A stretch of DNA of 64,000 nt from Gossypium raimondii. Taxonomy: Eukaryota; Streptophyta; Magnoliopsida; Malvales; Malvaceae. The DNA lies in contig NC_068570.1 of assembly GCF_025698545.1 (NCBI RefSeq), positions 1,984,001 to 2,048,000 on the forward strand. Reading direction: 5' to 3'. Under the pieces are notes generated by a model. The model searched no databases and had not been told where the DNA came from. It saw only the letters and a list, made by a program, of their open reading frames with translations. The stretch's first letter is position 1; each line of letters begins with the position of its first letter. The position numbers and the translations under genes were made by a program. Positions 1 through 10,655 of this stretch are shown here, one piece after another.

Positions 1-1094
1 GCTCTCTTTCTGTTTAGGTAAATCGACCTCTTTATCGCAACTAACTTCTCTTCCTACTTTTTCCTTTGTTGAATACATATTTAAACAAAAATCAATCCGA
101 TTTAAATTACGAAGATCACATTTTAAAACGACTCTGGCTTCGATGTAACAAATAATTCAACTCATTGGTCAAAGGGCAAACATTCACCCATCCCTAAAAT
201 GCAAGATCAATATGTAGTAGTGTAATATGTTTGTGTGTACGAATACAAAAACTCATAAATAAGTATGATATCAGTTTTTTTAGGTTGAAAACGAAAACAT
301 TTAAATTAATAAAAAGATTAAGAAATAATTCTATACAAAAGGTTTTCATAGACAACGACCATAAAAAAAAGGTAATACAACAACACGAGGCATATCACAA
401 AAACATAAAAATCATACCAAAAAAAATCAAACTTCAAGTAAGTTGGAGATTGAAAATGACTCCCCATCTGAGTAAAGACGACCCTTCTAAAAGATATACT
501 TTATCTTATATTAAAAATTAAATTGATTAAAACTCAGAAATTATCAAAATTCATAATAAGTAATGATCATATTCAAAAAATTCCGACCTTAAACTGAAAT
601 GACTCAAACTTAAAAGAACAAAAACTTACATTAACCCGAACATAAAATTAACCCAAACTTAAAATAACCGAATTTCAAAATTAATCTTAAAACCAATAAT
701 ATTAGATCGATCTACTTATAAGCCATTGCAAGATGATTAACATTATTAATCCCACTTTATTTTAATAATTGTTTGACCACAGTTGACCGTTACTAAACAC
801 CGGCACTATTCCCCACGCAATTTTTTCCTTCACACATCAACAGATTCTCTCCGTTTCATTTTCCGTCACGAGATTAACCTTTATTTATTTATTTATTTAT
901 TTAATTTGTCAGTCCCCAAAACAAAAAAAAAACGACAAAAATAAAAAAAATATAAAATCTGTAAATTAAAAAAAAAAAAAGAGACACCACGAAACCTCTC
1001 TGTAAACCCTAAACACACCTAACTGTGATACTGTTTTGCTTGTCTCGCGGGAATAACCTGCGAAATCAGTTAATCACTTATTTAATTAATTATT
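1..1094. other. AT-rich intergenic DNA, no gene seen
   Basis: No coding region with family similarity was found; the open frame at 231-521 is low-complexity and Lys/Ile-rich. Around 560-700 there is a degenerate run of short units resembling 'acttaaaa/cccgaac', the same style as the tracts at 14941-15420 and 17405-17650. A (TTTA)n microsatellite lies near 880-902. Two TTGACC W-box-like words occur at about 773-788, but they are some 1.3 kb from the next start codon and may be chance. Confidence 0.5.
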
Positions 1095-1829
1095 GGTTAA
1101 ATTCTGATTATAGTCCCTATATTATGCTCAAATTTGAGGTTTATCTTTTATATTTTATTTTAACATAATTATGTCAACTATTTTTATAATGCCCGTCCAA
1201 ATAAATAATGCTTATTATTATTATTACCATTTTGTAACATGATGTGGATTTCTTAAAAGCATTACTTTAAAAATTCACATCTATATTTTAATGATCAATA
1301 CCGGTAAGCTTAAACTCGATCAAATATTTATTTTTAAATTCGAACTCGGCTCAAGATACAATCAAGCTATTTGAGCTCCAACTTCATTAAACTTGTTTAT
1401 CAATTTTTATACTCAAGCTCAAACACGAGCTCGATTAAGCTTGTAGGTATTTAAGCTCGAGCTCGGCTTGATAATTAAGTTTAGAATTAATAATACATGT
1501 TAAGGGCAATGATATAATTAAATAATATAAATTATTTAGAATATATATTAAAATTAAAAAAAAAAAAGCTCAATAAGGCTTGTGAGCTATTCAAGCCTAA
1601 TATTAAGCTCAAATCAACTCGAGCTCAAATTCGACTTGATAATTATCAAATCGAGTTTAAATTTTTTGAGTCGAGCTCGAGTAACTTAGGAACACTAATG
1701 TCTTCTTTACATCTCAAAGACGAAGTAATGACATTACAAAAGCAAAGAATCCAATTACATCGAATTAAAATAAAAGGACTAAATATTAATTTAATTATAA
1801 TGGAGGGATTAAAATAAGAATTTAACCTA
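1095..1829. mobile_element. Foldback MITE interrupted by another repeat
   Basis: The left end (GGTTAAATTCTGATTATAG, from about 1095) is matched in inverted orientation by the right end (reverse complement GGTTAAATTCTTATTTTAAT, ending about 1829), so the ends pair as terminal inverted repeats. The middle (about 1312-1700) is occupied by a different, GAGCTC-rich repeat, which implies nested insertion. No coding capacity is visible. The superfamily cannot be fixed from the ends alone. Confidence 0.55.
1312..1700. repeat. GAGCTCGAGC-rich dispersed repeat, copy 1
   Basis: The segment is built from degenerate, self-complementary words such as GAGCTCGAGCTCGG and TCGAGCTCGAGT with AT-rich spacers. 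Similar segments occur at 24480-24840 and 56066-56300, so it is a dispersed family and not a local microsatellite. The palindromic halves suggest a non-autonomous DNA transposon, but no clean target duplication was found. Confidence 0.5.
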
Positions 1830-1898
1830 ATTAATTAATAAATTAATTTCCCCATTTTAGTACATTTCCTTCTTATTAACGCCATTCTCTCTTTTCCT

Positions 1899-1909
1899 TT
1901 TTATATATT
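1899..1909 (+). promoter_or_regulatory. Candidate TATA box for the DUF620 gene
   Basis: A TTTATATATT stretch lies about 190 bp before the start codon at 2097, followed by a pyrimidine-rich stretch (ttttttcttcttc) typical of plant transcription starts. Placement is by sequence only. Confidence 0.4.
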
Positions 1910-2096
1910 TTTTTCTTCTTCAGTATCTTAAGCTGCTTTTGTTCTCACAGTGAAAGACCATTGTTTGTTTCTTCTTTTTTACTCTTTTAAGAGCGTTTCA
2001 TTTCGCGCTTTTAAGGTCTCAAAGAAGAGGGAAAGCTTAACGATAAGCTCTGTCATCTTTTTTTGGAGTTGTTTCAGTGGCGAAATCGTAAAAAAA

Positions 2097-3750
2097 ATGG
2101 AGAGAAAACAGGGTTTTTTTTCAGTAGTAAGAGGGTTATCTCCGAGCCGTTCCCGGTCCAAAAGTCCGGCGAGAAGTGCTTCACCAATGTCGGGTTTACT
2201 AAGACGTCGGAGGAACAACGGTAGTCACCACGTTTCACAGCCGGACCCTTTGATTTTCAGGTCTGGGAGCTTAAGACCAGCTGAAGCTTTGTCTCCGTTG
2301 AAAGAAGGTCCCGATCCCGACGGAACTGACGCCGGAGATTCAAGGATGGAAGGAAGATGGGCTCAGTGGATGAAGGGTCAACTAGCACGCGCTCCTTCCG
2401 TTTCAACTTCGACTTGTAAACGGTCCGATCTGAGATTGTTGCTTGGTGTCTTGGGTGCGCCGTTGGCACCGGTGCACGTTAGCGCTTTAGACCCTTTTCC
2501 TCTACTCAGTATTAAAGATACCCCAATTGTTAGTCACCCCTTTTCTTCTCTCTCTTTCTTTTTTTTGTTCCTTAATGCATTTCATTGATTGGTTTAAAAA
2601 AGCTTTAATTTTTAGTATCAACAAGTTCATGATTTTAGTAAAAAGTATAAGCTTTGCATGTTCATAGTTAAAGGTTAAATTTTGATTGGATTTAATCTAT
2701 GTTTGATGTTGGTTTTTATTATTATTATGTTTAGGGATTTGTTTAGTACTTATTGAGATTGCTTGTAACATGTTTAAAAAAATTGCAGGAAACTTCATCA
2801 GCTCAATACATATTACAGCAATATACAGCTGCATCAGGTGGACAAAAGCTTCAAAATTCGATTCACAATGCTTATGCTATGGGAAGGGTGAGAATGATAG
2901 CTTCCGAGTTCGAGACGGCTAACAAGGTTACGAAGAATCGGAATTCTTCCAAGGCAGCCGAGTCCGGTGGGTTTGTGTTATGGCAAATGAATCCAGATAT
3001 GTGGTATGTTGAGCTTGCACTTGGCGGTAGTAAGGTTCATGCAGGTTGTAATGGGAAGCTTGTGTGGAGGCACACTCCTTGGCTCGGTGCACATGCAGCT
3101 AAAGGACCGGTTAGACCCCTTCGTCGTGCACTTCAGGTAAAGTAGTCTCGGCTCTTGCCCCATGTTGCGAAATTGTTTAGCTTGGAATCTGAAAATCTGT
3201 TATTGTTGGCTGTTGCAGGGGCTTGATCCAAGAACAACGGCGAGCATGTTTACTAATGCGAGATGCATTGGGGAAAAGAAGATAAACGGGAGGATTGCTT
3301 TATCCTCAAGCTTTGTGCTGATCCAGCAACATTGAAGGCCAGGAGTGAAGGACCTGCCGAGATCATAAGACATGTTTTATTTGGTTACTTTAGCCAGAAG
3401 ACAGGGCTTCTAGTGCACATGGAAGATTCACATTTGACTAGAATTCAGAACAATGGCGGTGATGCCGTGTACTGGGAAACAACAATCAATTCGTTCCTCG
3501 AGGATTATAGACCTGTTGAGGGAATAATGATCGCACACTCAGGTCGTTCTTTGGTGACCCTTTTCGGTTTGGAGATACTGCAATGAGTCACACTAGAACC
3601 AGGATGGAAGAAGCATGGGCAATCGAAGAAGTGGCGTTCAACGTTCCAGGTCTGTCAATGGATTGTTTCATACCCCCGGCTGAAATCCGATTGGCTTCAA
3701 TCAGTGAAGCCTGTGAATTCTCTCAAGGTCCAAGGGTGAAAACTATGTAA
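2097..3750 (+). CDS. DUF620 family protein, reading frame broken twice in exon 3
   Basis: This is a plant-specific DUF620 protein of unknown function. Exons: 2097-2528, 2789-3136 and 3219-3750, with GT-AG introns (the first donor is a weak GTTAGT). The start is the ATG at 2097 (MERKQGFF); the frame is open upstream, but that is probably 5' leader. The N-terminus is Arg/Ser/Pro-rich (residues 10-45). The DUF620 core begins near WAQWMKGQL and runs through ETSSAQYILQQYTAASGG, FVLWQMNPDMWYVEL, GCNGKLVWRHTPW and GPVRPLRRALQGLDPRTTA. In exon 3 the conserved text changes frame near 3288-3291 (after KKING, before EDCFILKL) and again near 3564-3566 (after VTLF, before RFGDTAMSHTR), each as if one G or C were missing. 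The protein on both sides stays highly conserved. This suggests either assembly error or very recent inactivation. Expected full length is about 437 residues. Family identity is certain; integrity is not. Confidence 0.85.
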
Positions 3751-4121
3751 GCTCACGATCGAGGCAGTAATGTCTCCGGAATATAAAGTAATTACACCAA
3801 CTGAACTAGATGTAATAGTTTTTTTTTTACTTGACTAACTAAATTAGAAGGTAAAATCAGAATTGTAGTTTGTCAGAGAATTTTGTATTTGCATCACTGT
3901 CTCTTTGAATTTGTAAATACAGAACAATGTAGCCCTTTTTTTTATTGTATTCCGATGGCATAAAATTGTCTCTTATCTTTTGAATGTCTTGTTCTATGCC
4001 ACACATAAATAGACAACAAAAAATGTTGCAAGTTGTCTTAAAAGTGAAACTTCCTATGCTTGCTTTTATTAGTTTTGAATTATCCAATTCCATCAATTTG
4101 GAATCTTTATTGCCAATAAGG
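3751..4121. other. Convergent 3' spacer between DUF620 and P450 genes
   Basis: The two genes' stop codons face each other across about 370 bp. The spacer must hold both 3' UTRs and polyadenylation regions. It is AT-rich with no repeat or other gene recognised. Confidence 0.6.
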
Positions 4122-5704
4122 TTAAATTTGAGAAAGAAGTTCAAGCATGGCTGGCCTTGGCTTGCATTTTGCTTCTAATGGTTGAGCTTTGGGCATGGTA
4201 ACCCCTGTTCCAGCCCTCATATCGACCATTTTGTCCCCAATCCTCGACAATTCAAAGCATTGAATCAATGATCCTAATGTCAACCCAACTATTCTCAGTC
4301 CCAAGCCTTCTCCGGGACAGCCTCTTCTTCCGGCCCCGAACGGCAACGATTTGAACCCATCTCTTGCACCTCCTAGCCCATCAAACCTCTCTGGTTCGAA
4401 TCTTGTAGGGTCTTCCCAAACTTTGGGGTCATTCTGTATAGCCCATATATTGACCAATAACATTGTGCCACTTGGAATTCGGAAACCATCCACCATGCAT
4501 TCCTCTGATGATTCATGAGGTACTAGCATTGGAACCGGTGGGTACATTCTCAAAGTCTCGTAGATGATGCTACAGAGGTAAGGAAGTCGAACCAGGTCAG
4601 ATTCCTCGATTAACCGCTCGTCTCCCACCGTGTTCAAGATTTCGTCTCGAGCCTTTGTAAGCACTTCAGGGTGGTTAAGCAAAAGGGAAAGTCCCCATTC
4701 CATAGAACTAATTGAAGTTTCAGTCCCTGCCATCAATAGAATCTATCATAAAAAAACATTAGACCAATTTCATCAGTGTATTACCAATGAATTCAAACAA
4801 GAACATAACATAAAAATCTTACAATCATCAAGCCTTTAATGATCTCATCAGTGTAATAATCAGATTCAGATTCTTGTAATGACAACAAAATCTCAATCAT
4901 GGTCTTCTTGTTCCCCTCACCATTAGGATCACTCTTCATTTTTCTCCTATATTGCTCTATGAGATCTTGCATAAACTTATCCCTCTTTGCACCACACTCC
5001 ATCAACCTCTTTTCCAATTTCTTGGACTTAAGCCATGGTATAAAGTCACCGAAATTCGTTACCGAACTCAACTCGAGTGCCTCAATTTGTATCTCTCGAA
5101 ACCGTTCAGCTTCCTCCATGTTTTCGACATCTTCACAACCATAGTACCTTTTCCCTGCAATCAACCCCATCATCACATTGTATGTTAACTCAAAAAACGC
5201 TCTCTTGAACTCAACCGGTTCATCTTGACGACATAACAACTTCCTCATCAACGATTTCACCTCATCCATCCGTATGCACGACAACAACTGCAGCCGGCTC
5301 GATGACAAAAGCTCGATCGAGGCAATCCGTCTAAGGTTTCGCCAAAGATCACCATAAGGTGCCCAAGAGAGTCCAGTGTAGTTGTAAGCCAAGTGTTTCG
5401 CAATGAGCAAGCGAGGACGGTTGGCGAAAATGGCATCGTTCTTAGTGAAACATTCTTCCGCAGCAGACGGGGATGACACAACGAGGACCCTACGTGACCC
5501 GAACTCGAAAAAGAGTACAGGACCATACCGGTTCGCGATGTCGAATAGAGTTCTGTGGAGAGGTTTCTTAAGGAGGTGAAGGTGTCCAATGATGGGAAGA
5601 CATGGAAATGGAGTTGGAGGAAGGTTATGGATTTTGTTATGGAAATGCTTAGTGAAAACATAAAGGATTAGGAATATTGGTAGGTAAAGATACAAGGCAG
5701 CCAT
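4122..5704 (-). CDS. Cytochrome P450, CYP81 family-like
   Basis: This is a microsomal haem monooxygenase, 500 residues, full length for the family. Exon 1 is 5704-4823 and exon 2 is 4742-4122; the phase-0 intron is in the position usual for CYP81-type (A-type) P450s. An N-terminal membrane anchor (residues 2-19) is followed by the Pro-rich hinge LPPTPFPCLPIIGH. The I-helix oxygen-binding motif AGTETS is at 299-304, K-helix ETLR at 356-359, FEPERF at 409-414 and the haem-binding PFGAGRRGCPG at about 428-438 with Cys436 as ligand. All key residues are present. CYP81 members hydroxylate isoflavonoids, lignans, indole glucosinolates and other phenolics or herbicides; the substrate here cannot be told from sequence. 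The gene converges on the DUF620 gene. Confidence 0.93.
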
Positions 5705-5762
5705 TGATGTTCATATCAAAGCTTCAAAAGTGTTATATGCTCTACTTTTAACGAGGCAAGGT

Positions 5763-5773
5763 TTTTTATATTT
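5763..5773 (-). promoter_or_regulatory. Candidate TATA box for the P450 gene
   Basis: On the minus strand AATATAAAAAA lies about 60 bp before the ATG at 5704, giving a short leader of roughly 30 nt. This is by sequence only. Confidence 0.4.
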
Positions 5774-5833
5774 ATTATCTAATCTTATATTTAGTTAAAA
5801 TAAATGAGCATAAACGCAATAAATAACAAATTT

Positions 5834-6606
5834 GGTAAAATAGCTTCTCCAGTCCCTTTCAATATCAAAATTGAGTAAATTAGTCCCTCTTAAAAAGATC
5901 AGAACAATTTAATCCTTGTCAATTTCTAAAGTGTGCAACTAAGGAAAATTAATCACGACATTAATGGTTTCCATCAATTGTACATTATTTTAATTGGTAT
6001 AATAACAAATTTAGTCATCAAATATACACATTCTGCCAATTTGGTCCTAATTTCACAAATTTATCCTGCAATATTTGTGTAAATGTTGAGGTGGAATTTG
6101 TTGGATTTCTTATAATTGAGGCCAAAATGACAAAATATATAAACATTGAAAACTAAATTTGTTATTATACCAATCAAAATTATGTACAATTGATGGAAGA
6201 CATTCACACCATAATTAAAGCCCTTAGTTGCTCACTTCGAAATTGACAAGGATTAAATTGCGCCAATTTTTTTGAGAGAGATTAATTTGCTCAATTTCGA
6301 AATTGAAAGGGATTGGAGAGGTCTTTTTACCAAAAAATTTAGCTATCAAAATTTACACATTTTGTCAATTTGATCTTGATTTAACAAATTTAGTAATCAA
6401 CATTTACACAAAACACATAAACATCAAGGGCTAAATTTATTGTTCTACTAATCAAAATTATGTACAATTAATAGAAAACATTAATACTATAATTAATTGT
6501 CCTTAGCTTACTTTCAAAATTGATAGGTATTCAAGTGCTCTAACTTTTAAGAAAAACCAATTTACTCAATATTGAATTTAAGAGGACTGGTAATGTAATT
6601 TACCCA
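5834..6606. mobile_element. Foldback MITE with an extra inverted arm
   Basis: The left arm (from GGTAAAATAGCTTCTCCAG at 5834) pairs with the inverse complement ending at about 6332 (GGGATTGGAGAGGTC...TTACC). A third related arm follows to about 6606 (AAGAGGACTGGTAATG...TTTACCC). Internal phrases such as 'acaaatttagtcatcaa' and 'caaaattatgtacaatt' recur in both orientations. The best reading is a MITE with a partial second copy. There is no coding capacity. Confidence 0.6.
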
Positions 6607-7584
6607 ATAAATCATGGTTTTCAACTTTTAAAAAAGATTATTAAAATATTAAAAAGATAATGCATAGTAGCATAAATGATGTTCATGTCACATGGATAAA
6701 GGTTGGAACTTGTAAAAATTTTAACTTTTACAAGTTGTAGGCTTTAGCTTTTCAATTGTTTGTGGAATTCCACCATCATTACCTGACCCACAAATAAAAA
6801 AAATCTAAATTGGGCAGGCAAGTGGCTTGTCTTAATATTATGGTGTTTATAATTATCAGATTTTTTGTCAGATACATTGTTTTGAAATGGGTATCTTTGA
6901 TTTTTTTTAATAATAATAATAATTTAGTTTAATTACATGATGCTTTTTGGATGCTGCCAAATCAATCATCTGTGCTATGAAAATTAAATGTAAGCAAGTT
7001 AACAAAGGGCCTTGGCATGGCAAAGGTTGAGCCTTTGGGCATACATCACTTTATTTCATGACCCAAAAGGTATTAATTTGAACACAAACCTTCAAACCTA
7101 GCTATTGTGCTTATAATTAGTGGGTTCCTCCCTATTGTTAGGATCATTAGGTTATGAATGGTGTGTGTGGTAACCAGTAACATGGTTCCACGCGACATAA
7201 TGTGTGAAATTAGAGATGACATTAGAGCGAGATAGGAATAAATGTTATCAATCCGTCATCATTTGATAGTTGGTATTGTTTGCCTCACTATTTGTTTCCT
7301 TTTAGCATAAATGTGTAATTTTGAAAAATTTTAAAAGGTAAAATGATGTTTTTATATATGCAATTATAATATCGTTATTTAACTAAAATAAAAAATTCAT
7401 TCTACATTGTTCGCATCCACTTTTCTAAAGAAAAATCTTTTTTATTTAGAGCGGATCAGTTCAAAATCTATTAAGTGGTTTAAACGAATGTAGGCTATCC
7501 AATCCTTATTGCTAGCTTTTAGAGTGTGGTTCTCCAAACTTCATATCAAGTTATCAATTTATATTAAAAACGATCATCATGTTC
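6607..7584. other. Intergenic DNA, nothing recognised
   Basis: AT-rich sequence with short triplet runs (taataataataat near 6908). No gene, tRNA or clear repeat could be supported. Confidence 0.5.
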
Positions 7585-7841
7585 GTTTTGGATTTTCTAA
7601 TAGTGATTGAGTAGGGCCTTTAGATGATATTAAGAGTACCTTTGAGTATTGCTTCATTATTGGCTCAAGGATTTTCTCTTGGTGTTCCAAAAAAACAGAA
7701 GATCATGGCATAATCGAATATGGAAGCTGAATTAATAGCTGCAATAGCAGCTATTAATGCAAGCCTTATGATTGAGAAAATATATGCTTGATTTGCATAC
7801 AAAGCATCGTAGAAGCATTGAAGTGTTTGTGGACAATGAAG

Positions 7842-7895
<54 letters not shown>

Positions 7896-7960
7896 CATAA
7901 TTCAGTTTTTCATGGAAAGCCCAACCATTTCAACATTAAACTATTTTTCTTAAGGGAGGT
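7585..7960 (+). mobile_element. Ty1/copia retrotransposon fossil, RNase H end of pol
   Basis: Translated fragments match the copia RNase H region: an SDW-like motif, then GSRIFSWCSKKQ, MEAELIAA and VFVDNEA. Only this 3' part of pol is seen; gag, integrase and reverse transcriptase are absent. It is broken in several places, and a (TA)n tract lies inside it. It is an old, dead relic. The solo LTR at 8130-8481 has its own target duplication and so is a separate insertion. Confidence 0.75.
7844..7891. repeat. (AT)n microsatellite
   Basis: An uninterrupted AT dinucleotide run of about 48 bp inside the copia fossil. It is likely polymorphic. Confidence 0.95.
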
Positions 7961-8129
7961 GTGAAAAAGTGGTGATGTTATTATGTCAAATTGCTAATAG
8001 GTTTAAGTTTTTGAAAAGGTGGTGATGCATCACTTTCTATTTTCAATTTAATTTAATATCTTTCTTGCTTCTATCATATTGAACTTGTTCATAAACAACC
8101 CTATCAAACAACAACAATATGCTACTTGG

Positions 8130-8481
8130 TGTTAGAATTGTGTGATCTGAATTTCGGTATGAAAAGTTTAAGATGCAACTCACTTGTTAAAGAAATAAAA
8201 TACAGAGATAAAATTGGGGATCTGTGACAGTGAAAGACTGAGGGTCGCACAAGTTGAATCCGTATAGGGCTATACTTCTTCTATTAGATGTTGATTATAA
8301 AATGGTTGTTTAACCCTTAAAACGTGTGTAGAAGAAAACCTTTTGTATTTGTTGTTTTTCTCCTCCTCTGTCCGTGATTTTTCCCAATAAAAATTTTCCA
8401 CGTAAAACCTGTGTGTTCTTATTTTTCCTTTTTATTGCTTTGCGATCATTCCTACTGCTATTATCGATGTATAGTATAACA
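8130..8481 (+). mobile_element. Solo LTR, copia-like, with 5-bp target duplication
   Basis: A 352-bp segment begins TGTTAGAATTGTG and ends TATAACA, flanked by the direct repeat CTTGG (8125-8129 and 8482-8486). Internal phrases (CACGTAAAACCTGTGTGTTC, TTGCTTTGCGATCATTCCTA) recur in two other copies at 43305-43647 and 61162-61507 in the opposite orientation. There is no internal region, so it is the product of LTR-LTR recombination. The exact duplication suggests it is not very old. Confidence 0.8.
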
Positions 8482-8486
8482 CTTGG

Positions 8487-9036
8487 CATGCTAGTTTTTA
8501 TAATGAAAGAGCTTTATTGGCTAATGGTGATGATTTTGGTGAGCAATTAATGGGTTTATAGTGAGAAAATTGCGCAGTAGAAGTTAACCAAAAGTAATAT
8601 CATGCTGCCATATCAGGAAAATGGTTGATTTTAACTTGACTACTGTCAGCTTTGTTGTCCATATCGGGCCTATTTTGACAAAAATAAAACTCTAACATTG
8701 AGATTATGAAAAGAAAACATTAAAAGCAACATTGTAAAAACATGCAACCATTAAAAGGCAAATTTTATCATTATACTTAGTGAGAGGTTTTAGAGGAAGT
8801 GTTGTAAATAAGTGAAGGAGATGAATCAAGAGAAGGTGGAGAAAAAAATTAGAGTAGACCCTGTAACACTGAGCATAGCAGTAGATGGTAGTTTGTAAGG
8901 TGGAGGAAGGTTGTATGTGGTTGACGAAAAGGCTAGACAAGGATATAAGTTGAGCTTAGAGAGAATTTTGGGAATCCAAATGTCAAGAGTATCAAAAGTC
9001 ATTTCTCCAATTATAAAAGACTCATATTTAGTGTCT
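8487..9036. other. Intergenic DNA, nothing recognised
   Basis: No gene or repeat was supported. The small minus-strand open frame at 8704-8940 has no family resemblance. Confidence 0.45.
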
Positions 9037-9452
9037 TGTTATACCCCCTACTTGGGTTGGACACATGACACTTCTAGAAGACACTAGGTGGATTCCTGAA
9101 GACAGTTACCTATCTCCCATCCTCTAGGTCATTCTTAGTTGCCTCCTAGTCTAGCCACCCGTCGTGAGACCACCTGCTAATACAAGAGTTGTCCCCTTAT
9201 ATAAGGGTACTAGCTACTATGGTTAAGCCACTTGCTTTTTTGTTGGTGTGTGAGGATAAAAATAAATTTATGAGAAATTAACCAATACATCAAAGCCACT
9301 TGATTTAAGGTAGGTACTATTTGCCCCTACCTATATTTTGGTGTGCAAAAGAGTTATTCGTAAATGAACTTTGAGGATACAATGAAGTCTAGTTATTGTC
9401 TACGTTTTGCACTAGTGAAAACAATCCATTTAGCATTTTACGGGGCATAACA
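9037..9452. mobile_element. Probable solo LTR with TGTTATACCCC / GGGGCATAACA ends
   Basis: The segment starts TGTTATACCCC and ends CGGGGCATAACA; these inverted ends begin with TG and end with CA as LTRs do. It contains a TATA-like CTTATATAAGGG near 9200. Flanking 5-mers do not match, so the insertion is old or the boundaries are slightly off. Gypsy-type is the likelier class, but no internal domains are present to confirm it. Confidence 0.55.
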
Positions 9453-9852
9453 AGAATATTAATTTTTTATAAAGAATTTCTATAGTAATTATTTATTAAA
9501 CAATCTAAGAATAATAGAAGATAAACGAGAATCAAAAGAATGTGCCAAGCAAATGAAATTTGACTCTTATTTATAAGAGTTCTCATATCTCTTCATAAAG
9601 ATATAACTATTCACGTGGATAGTCACATTTTAGTAATAAACACAATTATTCAATAGATATTTACTTGAATAATTATGAATTTTTGTTAATAATTAGGTAA
9701 CATAACTTTTACTAACAAGAGATGTAACTTATCATTATGAATAGTGATAACTTTTAGTTAATAACAAAGTGATATAACTTTTGACTACTTATATCTTTTC
9801 ATTTGTAACTATTGAAACACTATATATATATTTTAAAAATGTTCCAACATTT
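9453..9852 (-). mobile_element. Possible second LTR fragment
   Basis: Read on the minus strand from about 9852 the sequence begins TGTTGGAACATTTTT, a common LTR start, followed by AT-rich DNA with tandem-like 'gtgataacttttagttaataac' phrases. The other end is not defined. This is weak support, listed as a possibility. Confidence 0.3.
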
Positions 9853-10655
9853 TCAATGTGAACACTCTCTTTAAGGTCCACCAGGGATCACTTAAGCATA
9901 ACAACCTTATGTTCTCTCAAAAGAAATAATAGAATGAGTCCGATCGTGTCTCATACAGGCCATGATGGTAACTTTTTGGTAACCACTTACCACATCACCA
10001 CTAGAAAATTATGTCTTCCAGGAAAAAGGATCTTCTTCCATCAGCATCCTTAATCATACTTAGCTTTCCATCCTTCACACCAGCCTTCCCTTTCCTCCTT
10101 GTCTACTTGTTGAAATTTGTATAACAAAATCAAAAGTGAAATGCAATACAGGCTTTTATTCTATATATCATACTTTGCAATAGCATCCACACTCACCCCA
10201 TGAAAACGACGACATACAGTTCAAAGCTGGAGAGACAAAGAGCAGCCAGGTTGGCTTTTTTTCCTCTCCTCTTGCCTCATTTTGTTTTGTTCTTTCATTT
10301 CATTAACATTTTTTCAACATTGTGCTCAAGTGGTCCTCCCCACTTCTTCCTTACTATATACATTCATACATACATGCATATATATATAAAAGATCCCCTG
10401 GAACCACCACTGGCATCCCACTTAAAATATTTCATCATATGATCTTCTCTTTTAAATTATAAGATTCATGATTTCATGTCATCATCATCATCATATATGC
10501 AACTCTAACATAATAGAACAACCAAAAACATTAATTTGTGCATGCATGGTACTTTTCTGAATCAAAAGACTAATCCATTTTCAGTGTCTGAATCAAATAC
10601 ATCATTGCTTTCATGCAACATGAAGCACTGACGATATATATAAGTCTTTGGTTTA
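9853..10655. other. 3' flank of the ARM/TPR gene, no gene seen
   Basis: AT-rich DNA with a short (CAT)n run near 10479-10495. A plus-strand frame starting at 10200 (MKTTTYSSKLERQRAAR...) has a real ATG but no recognised homology or supporting exon, so it is not called. Confidence 0.4.

Noticed and set aside
231-521. 96-residue open frame at the left edge
   Set aside because: Lys/Ile/Asn-rich composition mirrors the AT-rich DNA; no family resemblance.
773-790. Paired W-box elements as a real regulatory site
   Set aside because: They lie 1.3 kb before the gene with a transposon between; short words like this are common by chance.
7585-8481. One continuous copia element from the RNase H relic to the LTR
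   Set aside because: The LTR has its own exact CTTGG duplication on both sides, so it inserted separately.
10200-10442. Open frame MKTTTYSSKLERQRAAR... as a possible small gene
   Set aside because: It has a true ATG but no recognised family, no supporting second exon, and becomes low-complexity after 17 residues.
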